Assembly: GCF_013283875.1 (NCBI RefSeq)
Contig: NZ_CP054139.1
Coordinates: 372,001-436,000 of the forward strand
Source of the DNA: Mucilaginibacter mali
GTDB lineage: Bacteria; Bacteroidota; Bacteroidia; Sphingobacteriales; Sphingobacteriaceae
Length of the DNA stretch: 64,000 bases
Direction of reading: 5' to 3'
Shown here: one piece after another, positions 46,135 to 54,601 of the stretch
Layout of the letters: each line of letters starts with the position of its first letter
How positions within the stretch are numbered: position 1 is the first letter of the stretch
The notes under the pieces: model-generated
Databases searched by the model: none
What the model saw: only the letters and a program-made list of their open reading frames with translations
What the model was told of the DNA's origin: nothing
Made by a program: the position numbers and the translations under genes

Positions 46135-48081
46135 ATGAGAATTTTAAAGGCATTGTTGTTGCTATTCACCTGCTTCGGTGGGCTAAATACATTCGCGCAG
46201 GTTAAACTGCCAAGGCTAATTAGCGATGGCATGGTGTTGCAGCGCGATAAGCCGGTCCACATCTGGGGCTGGGCTTCGCCCGGCGAAAAGGTGGCTATCA
46301 GTATCGGCTAGCAGCGGCTAAATGCAGTTACCGATCAGCAGGGTAAATGGTCGGCCGATTTAAAGGCGATGTCCGCCGGAGGGCCTTACCAAATGGATAT
46401 CGCGGCCAGCAATCATATCACCATTAAAAATATTTTAATAGGCGATGTATGGGTATGCTCCGGCCAATCTAACATGGAGTTTATTATGCAGCGGGCAAAG
46501 GATAAATATGCGGCCGTGATCGCGCAGTCAGATAACCCGGCCATCCGTCAATTTATGGTTAACCAGGCCTATAATTTTTCAACTGAGCTGGATGATACAA
46601 AGTCGGCGGGATGGAAGCAGGCTACCCCGCAAAATGTGCTGCAGTTTACCGCCGTAGGCTATTTCTTCGCGCGCGAACTTTACGCCAAATATAAAGTGCC
46701 TATCGGCCTCATCCTGTCGAGTTGGGGTGGTACCCCTGCCGAGGCCTGGATGAGCGAAGAAGCTTTAAAGGCTTTTCCTAAACACTATGATCGTGCAAAA
46801 AAATTGCAGGACACCGCTTTTGTCAACGATATAAAAAACCGGGATAAGATCACGAAGAAAACATGGTACGACCAGTTGTTGCAGGATGAGGGATTATCGA
46901 ACAGAAGCCAGCCGTGGTTCAGTAATAGCTATGCCGCGACAGACTGGCCTGCCATGCAAATGCCGGCATATTGGGAAGACCGGGGTATGAAAAATGTCCC
47001 CGGCGTGGTTTGGTTCCGTAAAGAGATCGATCTCCCGGCTGCGATCATCGGTAAAAATGCCAAATTGGTATTAGGTAACCTGGTTGATGAGGATTCAACT
47101 TATGTAAACGGTGTTAAAGTAGGGGCAACCTCCAATAGGTACCTGCAACGTAATTATCTGCTGCCCGATGATTTACTGAAACCCGGCAAAAACATCATTA
47201 CCATTAGGTTAATTACTCATGGGCCACAAGGTGGCTTTGTTAAAGATAAACCCTACGAGTTGTTTGCGGATGGGCAGCGTTTCGGTTTGGATGGGACGTG
47301 GCAGTATAAAATTGGCAAGGCTGTAGAACCTTTACCGGGTACAACCACCTTTCCTTATCAGCCGCTATGCCTGTTTAACGGGATGATCCATCCATTGCTT
47401 CCCTATACCATTAAAGGCGTGGCCTGGTACCAGGGTGAAGCCAATGCGTCAAGAGCGCCGGAATACCGCAAACTGTTCCCGGCCATGATAGCCGATTGGC
47501 GTCAGCATTGGCAGCAAGGCGATTTTCCGTTCGTGTATGTGCAATTGGCTAATTATTACGAAACTAAAACAGAGCCATCGGAAAGTAACTGGGCGGCCTT
47601 GCGCGAAGCCCAATTATTTACGCTTGCTGTGCCCAATACAGGCATGGCCGTCATCAGTGACATTGGCGAGTGGAATGATGTACATCCGCTTAACAAACTG
47701 GATGTGGGCAAACGCCTGGCACTTGCCGCCCAAAAAGTGGCTTACGGCGATCAGCAGGTGGTTTATTCCGGCCCTACCTACCAATCGATGACGAAGAATG
47801 GTAACAAGATCATCATTGCTTTTAAAAACGTTGGCAGCGGATTGGTAAGCAAAGGCGGCGAATTGAAATACTTCAGCATCGCCGGCGCCGATAAAAAATT
47901 TGTTTGGGCTAAGGCTGTTATCAACGGGAATACCGTTACCGTTTGGAACGACGATATTGCCAACCCTGTTGCCGTTCGCTATGCCTGGGCTGATAACCCT
48001 GATGGTGCAAACTTGTATAACAAGGAAGGCTTACCGGCTTCTTTGTTCCGTACGGATGATTGGGTGGCTGATAAACACTAA
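46135..48081 (+). pseudogene. Sialate O-acetylesterase-like gene with amber codon
   Basis: The gene starts at ATG 46135 with a signal peptide (MRILKALLLLFTCFGG...NTFAQ) and runs LPRLISDGMVLQRDKPVHIW before codon 59, which is TAG (46309-46311). The same frame continues without break for 589 codons. The esterase (SASA/DUF303) residues are intact: VCSGQSNMEF (Ser nucleophile), AWYQGEANA and DVHPLNK (Asp/His). A jelly roll (about 240-350) splits the domain. Restart at ATG 46369 would lack export. One base change (e.g. AAG or CAG to TAG) explains it. Confidence 0.85.
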
Positions 48082-48118
48082 ATAAGTGCTAATTAATAGT
48101 TTGCCGGGGCGTAAAATA

Positions 48119-49051
48119 CTAATGGACAGGCACTATTAATACGGTATTGGCTACCTCTCGTTCGCCCGCGTGGTCAAACTTCTTATTGTCTGATGGGTAA
48201 TTTACTATGCCATGTTCCGGTTGGCCTTTGATGTACATAGCCGATGATCCGCCGCCATCAAGATTAAGTGCCGTAACGCAACCCAGCCAGCGCATGGTTT
48301 GCTGTAATTCTATCAGGCTCATCCCTGCCGATTCTTCAAAGCGGCCATCAACCACCAGTAGCATTGTAGAGCCATCGGCCAGTTTACCTACCGCTGTACG
48401 CGGGTGACGCTTTTGGCTGAAATCATCCGTAGAGATAGCCATGTTTTTACCATTAAGCATTAACAAGGGGCCCGAGGTCATGATATCCCGGGCGGCAAGG
48501 GTATTTTCCCATTCAAAGTTCAGGGTATCGGGTTTCAGTATGGCTGCTCCGTTATCGCTTAGCGCAAGTACGCCCAGTTGCGGCCGCCTGCGGGTGGTTT
48601 GTTTGGCTGCTATTTTGTTTGGCGCTATTAACTGTCCATCCTTGCGCAGATAAGTACCCGCGCGGTTATAGGGCAGTTTGGATGGTTCCAGTTTAGGTAC
48701 GTGATTTAATTCGGGATGATCATCGGGATCGGCCCCACGCATTTTAAAGAACGAGCCGTTGATTCCTGCCAGCGCGTTGTTCCGCATAGCCTGTTGCGAA
48801 GTGGTTTCCAGCGAATCGGAATATCCAACCACTAAGCGTACGCTTTTGGTATGCGCCGGGATGATGATCACGTTGATATTCTCGTTCGCGCCAAACAGGC
48901 TGTGGTTGGTCAGGTGCGTAGTTTTCCAATATACTTTGGCGTTTATCTTTTTAAGCTTCCATTGCGCGTGCGCCAAATTAGCAGAGTCGGTTTGCGCGAA
49001 TAGATGGATACTGAATAATAAAGCGCTTAATAACAGGTAATACTTTTTCAT
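48119..49051 (-). CDS. Phosphodiester glycosidase (NAGPA domain), secreted
   Basis: 310 aa, signal peptide about 1-19 (HLFAQ). The NAGPA (formerly DUF2233) domain of the lysosomal uncovering enzyme and related bacterial proteins: NALAGINGSFFKMRG near 92-106, MTSGPLLMLNG, RHPRTAVG, MLLVVDGRFEE, and ALNLDGGGSSAMY at about 262-274. Known members cut alpha-GlcNAc-1-phosphodiester bonds. It is the last gene on the strand of locus B and is convergent with the esterase. Confidence 0.85.
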   Translation of the reverse strand: MKKYYLLLSALLFSIHLFAQTDSANLAHAQWKLKKINAKVYWKTTHLTNHSLFGANENINVIIIPAHTKSVRLVVGYSDSLETTSQQAMRNNALAGINGSFFKMRGADPDDHPELNHVPKLEPSKLPYNRAGTYLRKDGQLIAPNKIAAKQTTRRRPQLGVLALSDNGAAILKPDTLNFEWENTLAARDIMTSGPLLMLNGKNMAISTDDFSQKRHPRTAVGKLADGSTMLLVVDGRFEESAGMSLIELQQTMRWLGCVTALNLDGGGSSAMYIKGQPEHGIVNYPSDNKKFDHAGEREVANTVLIVPVH

Positions 49052-49108
49052 TAGATGGTTTATTATTAGCCTTGCTTTGCAGCGATGCTAAGATAGATCA
49101 GAAATGAC

Positions 49109-49144
49109 AAAAAGGAGCCCTCAAAGCAGGAGGGCTCCTTTTTT
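49109..49144 (-). terminator. Terminator of the NHL-NAGPA gene
   Basis: AAAAGGAGCCCTC (49110-49122) and GAGGGCTCCTTTT (49130-49142) form a perfect 13-bp stem with a 7-base loop and T-runs on both sides; on the minus strand it directly follows the stop at 49149. Confidence 0.85.
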
Positions 49145-49148
49145 AAAA

Positions 49149-51254
49149 TTAGTTGGCAATTACCGCTATACAATCCTGCATGCTTTTACGCTGCTGGCCG
49201 TAGCGGCTGTAATCCATTCCGGATATGGTACAGCTTGAGTCCCAATCGGGGTAGCTGATCACCGGTATGCCACCGGACACACCGCCGGTCTGCCCGTCGG
49301 TAGCGCCCATCATATACATACTGGCCGATCCGCCGCCGTCCATATTAATGGCCCAGCTGGGGTGGAAGAACTGTTGTACAAATTGGGTAGCGTCGGCAGT
49401 GGTCATACCATACCGGCCCGGCGCGCTGATGCCATTCGAGGCGTAGCAATCTATGCCATTTTCAACACCGTCAATACAGATCAGCAGCACGTGTTTATTA
49501 ATTATAGGTAATGCCACAATAGCCCGCGGCGCGATAATCACCCGCAGGGTTTGCGGCGGAGTGGTGTTTGATACGCCCCAGTTGGTAGGGCTGGTGATCT
49601 CTATCGGTACGCTGTTTTTGATGAGCAACGGTGCGCCCGACATCATGTATTTCCTTGTTGTTGGGCTAAATGGTAGTTGCGTCATGTTGCTTTGTTCCAT
49701 ACCCGGGGTGCCGGTGGCATCAACATAAAACATGCCATCATGATAGTGCCAGTAGCCATCGGGATATAAAGCCTCCTCGGCATCGGCCTTCCAATAGGTA
49801 ACATCGTTATTGCGCAGGTACGATGCAAATTTACCATGGTGATTGCCCGTAGCAAAAGTGCCGCTTAGCGCTGCGATAACGCTTGTAGGGTGCCCAATGA
49901 TATTACTTACGGTAGTTTGGTTAGCAAAGGAATCGACATGCATAAATTCAAAATGGTTTACCGACATATCGATATCTATAATATTGATATTTTGAATTGG
50001 GTTGCTGGCTGTGCTGGGCAGCCAAAACCGGTTGCCGGTATACCTGTAACGCTTTACGCCGGCATAAGTGCTGGTATCCATCGGTGTCCAGCCCTCGGTG
50101 TATTGTATCACCCGGGTTTCGGGCTTCATCTTGCGGATGCGATTGTTGCTCACATCGGTTACATAAAAATTGCCCGAATTATCTATCGCTACCGAAGTAG
50201 GCACGTTAAAGCGGGTATTGAAGGTGCCATCGGCATAGCCCGATGTGCTGTAGCCTGCAACGGTAGCCACAAAGCCACCATGATTGCTGATGCGGCGTAC
50301 GTTATGGTAGTTAATATCGCATACATAAATACAGCCATCATTAGCTACGGTAACGCCATAAGGTTCGCCAAAGCTTGCCTGTAGGGCAGGGGCATCCAGA
50401 TCATAAACCGTACCCGGTATACCAGCCAGCAGACTAACCACACCACCCGAAGTTATTTTGCGGATGCAATTGTTCATGCGGTCAGCCACAATGATATTTC
50501 CTGAAGCATCTATAGCCACGCCAGCCGGGAAGTTGAATTTAGCCGCGCTGCCGGTACCATTGGCATAGCCCAGGGTAGTTTGCCCGGCCAGTAAAGAAGT
50601 AGTGTAAGTGCCGCCGCTAAGTGTAATTTTTTGGATGCGGTGATTTTTAGAATCGGCAACGTAAAGGATGCTGCCATCGCTTTTTACGGCAACATCAACC
50701 GGCCAGTTAAACTGGGTGGCGCCGCTGCCCGCTGTGCTGCCGGCAATGGTAGTTACCACGCCTGCCGAAGTGATCTTGCGGATTTTGGCGTTGTCTCTGT
50801 CGGCCACGTAAATATTGTTGGCTGCATCGATAGAAAGCCTGATAGGCGTGCTGAATTTAGCAGCTGTACCAGTACCATCGGCAAAGCCGGCTACGCCTTG
50901 TTGACCAGCGAATGTAGAAATTACGCCGCCAGTGGTTATTTTACGGATGATCTGGTTATCGCGGTCGGCTACAAACATGTTGCCGCCGCTGTCGAATACG
51001 ATTCCCTCCGGCGAATCGAACGAGGCGGTAAGCAAATTGCCCGATGTGCCGTTAGAGAAGGCCGCGGTGCCGTTACCGGCATAAGTAGATATGGTAAAAG
51101 CCGAATCGTTGCTGGCTACAATGCCCATATCCTTAAGTTTTAAGCCACCGCCTGTAATGGCGGCAGTGTTGCCGTTTTCATCGGCAACCTGGTTTTTTTT
51201 ACACGAGAACATACACATTGCCAACGCAATGCCTAAGAAGATAAAATTTTTCAT
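49149..51254 (-). CDS. NHL propeller fused to NAGPA domain, lipoprotein
   Basis: 701 aa. MKNFIFLGIALAMCMFSC is a lipoprotein signal with Cys18 the likely anchor. Residues about 55-385 carry about six NHL repeats (FDSPEGIVFDSGGNMFVADR; IRKITTGGVISTFAG and similar). Residues about 440-700 form a phosphodiester glycosidase-type domain: MMSGAPLLIKN, PRAIVALPIINKH, LLICIDGVENG and INMDGGGSASMYMMG at about 634-648. The usual (H/R)PRTAxG is changed to PRAIVAL, so activity is uncertain. An unusual fusion; surface binding plus cleavage of a glycan is inferred. Confidence 0.75.
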   Translation of the reverse strand: MKNFIFLGIALAMCMFSCKKNQVADENGNTAAITGGGLKLKDMGIVASNDSAFTISTYAGNGTAAFSNGTSGNLLTASFDSPEGIVFDSGGNMFVADRDNQIIRKITTGGVISTFAGQQGVAGFADGTGTAAKFSTPIRLSIDAANNIYVADRDNAKIRKITSAGVVTTIAGSTAGSGATQFNWPVDVAVKSDGSILYVADSKNHRIQKITLSGGTYTTSLLAGQTTLGYANGTGSAAKFNFPAGVAIDASGNIIVADRMNNCIRKITSGGVVSLLAGIPGTVYDLDAPALQASFGEPYGVTVANDGCIYVCDINYHNVRRISNHGGFVATVAGYSTSGYADGTFNTRFNVPTSVAIDNSGNFYVTDVSNNRIRKMKPETRVIQYTEGWTPMDTSTYAGVKRYRYTGNRFWLPSTASNPIQNINIIDIDMSVNHFEFMHVDSFANQTTVSNIIGHPTSVIAALSGTFATGNHHGKFASYLRNNDVTYWKADAEEALYPDGYWHYHDGMFYVDATGTPGMEQSNMTQLPFSPTTRKYMMSGAPLLIKNSVPIEITSPTNWGVSNTTPPQTLRVIIAPRAIVALPIINKHVLLICIDGVENGIDCYASNGISAPGRYGMTTADATQFVQQFFHPSWAINMDGGGSASMYMMGATDGQTGGVSGGIPVISYPDWDSSCTISGMDYSRYGQQRKSMQDCIAVIAN

Positions 51255-51437
51255 ACGGTGTTTTTAATTAGTGTTAAGTAGCAGTAAATAACATTTGCAC
51301 ATATGCAGCAGCCACATTGGTTGTGATGGCTGCCGGGTAGATCATAATATTGGGTTACCTCCTTTCTTTAGTTTTTGGAATCTGATCGTGGTGCGTCTAA
51401 TTATAGGTTCCCTTTATTGGGTAGATGTAGGGTCGGT

Positions 51438-52517
51438 TTATTTGAAGTACTTTTTAAGGATATCGGCTATCATCGGTTCAATTTTTTCCACAAATCGGTA
51501 ACTGCCCAGATCGTTAGGATGAATGCCGTCCGTGCTGCCCTCGTGGTCGTCGCCTAAAAAGCCTTTGGTGTCGATGTAATAAAAGTCTTTAGTGTGTTGC
51601 TTTACCAGGTTTTTGGCGATGCTGTCTATCGCCGCGTTTTGGGCATTTACCATGTTGCCAACCTTGGTGTCGATATAGCCGGCCTCGCGGGTAATGGAGT
51701 TGACCATAATGATGGGCTTCCCGGGATGCGCGGCACGTATGGAATTGATCATATTCAGGGCGCGTTCCTTAACCACCACATCCGATGAATTGGGAATGCA
51801 ATCCAACACGTAGGCATCGGCCTGTATATCATTTATCATGGCTATTACCGCCGGTTCCATTTTGGCGCTGCCACTTAGGCCCAGGTTCATAAAGTTTAAA
51901 CCGGTAAGCCTTGATAACCTTGCCGGGTAAGCCAGTCCCGAACGACTGGCCGAGGCCCCCTGCGTTATGCTCGACCCATAGACCAATACCCGTTTTTGAA
52001 AAGGGAATGGTATGGGTTTTATGCTGGCACCGGCATCTGTGCCTATTTCAACATTGCCTACCTCATCGTAAATGGGCAGGTAAAGCAGGCATTCCTTTTC
52101 ACCATCAGCCATGTTGCTTACCAGCGTGGCTTCGGTGCATTGCCCATCGGGGCGGCCAACGCCTGCAAACTGCCATTTGCCATCTTTTTTAATGTATAGG
52201 TCTAAACCCTTATTGGCGATAGGAGTAAGGTTAGGGTAAGGCTTGCTGCCACTGCTGCACCATTTGGCTGTTAACTGCTTGCTGTTGGTGGTAAAGCAGA
52301 TCACCTTGCCGGCCGATTGTGTTAACAGGCGCTTTACCACCGCGGGCATGGCCGGATATTTTACCGTATCCACCCGGTGATAGGGGTTTTGTGTCGGCAT
52401 GATATCGCCGGCGATGGTGAGATCGGTAGCTTTAGTGTAAACCGGTTTGGGTACCTGTGCGTAAACCTGGTAGTGGAATACGATGGCTACAAACACTGTT
52501 TTAAATAATGTTTTCAT
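51438..52517 (-). CDS. SGNH/GDSL esterase, secreted
   Basis: 359 aa. Signal peptide about 1-20 (QVYAQ). An N-terminal beta-sandwich domain (about 50-170) precedes the SGNH hydrolase: LVYGSSITQGAS (nucleophile Ser, about 180), MNLGLSGSAKM (Gly), and TDGIHPNDLG (Asp and His, about 330). Such enzymes deacylate polysaccharides or their linkers. It sits between SusD and the NHL-NAGPA gene of locus B. Confidence 0.85.
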   Translation of the reverse strand: MKTLFKTVFVAIVFHYQVYAQVPKPVYTKATDLTIAGDIMPTQNPYHRVDTVKYPAMPAVVKRLLTQSAGKVICFTTNSKQLTAKWCSSGSKPYPNLTPIANKGLDLYIKKDGKWQFAGVGRPDGQCTEATLVSNMADGEKECLLYLPIYDEVGNVEIGTDAGASIKPIPFPFQKRVLVYGSSITQGASASRSGLAYPARLSRLTGLNFMNLGLSGSAKMEPAVIAMINDIQADAYVLDCIPNSSDVVVKERALNMINSIRAAHPGKPIIMVNSITREAGYIDTKVGNMVNAQNAAIDSIAKNLVKQHTKDFYYIDTKGFLGDDHEGSTDGIHPNDLGSYRFVEKIEPMIADILKKYFK

Positions 52518-52830
52518 GTTTCCTGCAGTTTTAATGGGATATTTGCATTAGCATTAAGCAACACCTGATCTGTGCGGACCAGGTGTGCTACCCGGGTATC
52601 CGTCTTTTTCCGGGCTGGCAGCGTGAGTATTCGCGCTGCTATTATTTTATGGTTGATGACCAACTGCCGCGCCATACCCAAAAGGCAAAGCCCGGGCAAT
52701 AGGACAGCTAATGCCGCCATCAATAATGATGATATCGAACTCATTGGGATTGCTTGATAAATGGTACTCAACCTAAGTAATGGGCACCCGGTGTATAGTG
52801 TACATCCGGCTGCCCAAACGGTGGCCCGGC
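52518..52830. other. 313-bp gap, no supported gene
   Basis: It holds a small hairpin ACACCTG/CAGGTGT (52562-52587). A frame of 85 codons on the minus strand (52514-52771) overlaps the esterase start, but its sequence looks like no protein family and it is not called. Confidence 0.5.
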
Positions 52831-54588
52831 TTATTTCCAGCCGGGGTTTTGCGTGATTTTTGGATTTAAAGTAATATCCTCTGATGGTATGGGGTACAGG
52901 TAATCTTTGTTTTCATCAAACGTAATAGTGATGCCTTTTAACGGGAAGAAGTTGCCCGAAGTGCCATTGGTAAGCGCCTTTTGTGTAACGTTAACTACGC
53001 TGCTGGTACCCGCCGGCGCGCCCGAGGCATTGCCGTTGTGCAGGTATACATCGGTTTTGCCATCGTTATTAAAATCGAACGAGCCAAGGCTGGGGAAGTA
53101 GATGCCTACCATAGGTTGTTCCAGTTTTTTGCCTTCCTTCCAGCGCATCAGGTCGTCCCAGCGCAGGCCTTCGTTAAACATTTCAATACGTCGTTCACGA
53201 CGGATCTCCAGGATAACACCCTTATTAGCGCCCTTCTCCACATTCGGATATTGTGCCAGCAGAAAAGGATCGGGTGTGGCGTTGGCCGCAGCCATATTCA
53301 TGTTTGGCATACCGGCGCGGGCACGCAGCAGGTTAACGGATCTGTCCAGGTCGGCCTGGGTTAGGGTGCCTAATTCGGCCTTGGCTTCAGCATAAACTAA
53401 TAGTGCCTCTGCATACCTGAATAGAATGAAATCAGAGTACCCACCATTAGAAACCCACTGATCGCGGGTAGAAAGCGCCTTGATAACACGATAGCCTGTT
53501 GTGGTGATGCTCAGGTTCACCGGTTCGCGCGCGGTTTCCAAATAGGCTGCAAAATCGGGCCCGGCGGTAGTTTGGGTTAAGCGCGGGTCGCGGTTTTGCA
53601 TTTCATCGTAAAACTGCTTGGTTTGGTAGTTGGGGATATCGGTAAAGCGGGTGCCATCCTTCATCAGGTAGCTGTTGATCATATCCTTGGGGATACCATA
53701 AGCGCCACCGGTGGCCGATGTCATAAAATAATCTACCCCGTTAACCTGTACCAATTTGCTGTAATCGCGGGCCAATATGGTTTCGGTAACATCCTGGTCT
53801 ACACGGGCAAACAGATCGCGGTAAGCTGTATTGGCCCCGCCGGTAGTATACAGTTTGTAAGCACCCGAACTGATCAGCGCGTCTGCGGCAGAAACGGCTT
53901 CGTTAAGCATGCTTTGATAGTTGGCTATGCCATGATACTTGCGCCAGGTACCTTCGTAAAGGCAAATGCGTGCTTTTAAAGCCAGCGCGGTATAGCCGGT
54001 AATGTTGTTCAGCGCTACGGTTTTAGGGATGTTGGCTATGGCGTAGTTGATATCAGCCAATACTGTATCCATTACTACAGTGCGCGAATCCCGGGGTTTG
54101 TACAGGTCGGGGTCATCGGCTGTTAATACTTTGGTATAAAGCGGCACATCGCCAAAGGTTTTTACCTTATCGTAATAAAAATAAGCCCTGAAGTAGCGTG
54201 CTATGCCGCCGTATTTTTGCTTCGCGGCAGCATCGGGGCATTTACCATAATTGGCCAGGAAGTAATTGATAGACCGTAAACTTGAGAACGACCAGCCGCC
54301 TGTACCACGCGCAACCGGCACTACGCGTGCACCCTTAACACGGTCTACAATTTGCAGGGGCAGTATATTGTCAGACGATGCATCGTCGGTATAAACGGTA
54401 TAAGTCAATCCCGAAGTTACGGGAACCTGGTCGTAAAAGCCGTTGGTGTATACTTGCAGGTCGGTGGCATTGTTAAAGAATACCTGCGCGTCTATTTTAT
54501 CGGGCGGCGTTACGTCAAGGTAATTCTTTTTACAGCCCATCGCGCCAAGGGTTACTAAACCTATCAACGCTATATATATCTTTTTCAT
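52831..54588 (-). CDS. SusD/RagB glycan-binding lipoprotein, locus B
   Basis: 585 aa, lipoprotein signal MKKIYIALIGLVTLGAMGC (Cys19). SusD landmarks: FFNNATDLQVYTNGFY, ARYFRAYFYYDKVKTFGDVPLYTKVL (split here as ARYFRAYFYYD and FGDVPLYTKV), YSDFILFRYAEALLVYAEAK, RRERRIEMFNEGLRWDDLMRW, and the end YPIPSEDITLNPKITQNPGW. The frame is complete, unlike locus A's copy. The gene starts 13 bp after susC. Confidence 0.93.
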   Translation of the reverse strand: MKKIYIALIGLVTLGAMGCKKNYLDVTPPDKIDAQVFFNNATDLQVYTNGFYDQVPVTSGLTYTVYTDDASSDNILPLQIVDRVKGARVVPVARGTGGWSFSSLRSINYFLANYGKCPDAAAKQKYGGIARYFRAYFYYDKVKTFGDVPLYTKVLTADDPDLYKPRDSRTVVMDTVLADINYAIANIPKTVALNNITGYTALALKARICLYEGTWRKYHGIANYQSMLNEAVSAADALISSGAYKLYTTGGANTAYRDLFARVDQDVTETILARDYSKLVQVNGVDYFMTSATGGAYGIPKDMINSYLMKDGTRFTDIPNYQTKQFYDEMQNRDPRLTQTTAGPDFAAYLETAREPVNLSITTTGYRVIKALSTRDQWVSNGGYSDFILFRYAEALLVYAEAKAELGTLTQADLDRSVNLLRARAGMPNMNMAAANATPDPFLLAQYPNVEKGANKGVILEIRRERRIEMFNEGLRWDDLMRWKEGKKLEQPMVGIYFPSLGSFDFNNDGKTDVYLHNGNASGAPAGTSSVVNVTQKALTNGTSGNFFPLKGITITFDENKDYLYPIPSEDITLNPKITQNPGWK

Positions 54589-54601
54589 TTTTTTATAAAG
54601 T

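Noticed and set aside
50631..51143. 170-codon plus-strand frame in the NHL region
   Set aside because: Shadow of the repetitive NHL coding sequence on the other strand.
52514..52771. 85-codon frame upstream of the GDSL esterase
   Set aside because: Low-complexity, no recognisable fold, and overlaps the esterase start; the hydrophobic start is not convincing as a signal peptide.
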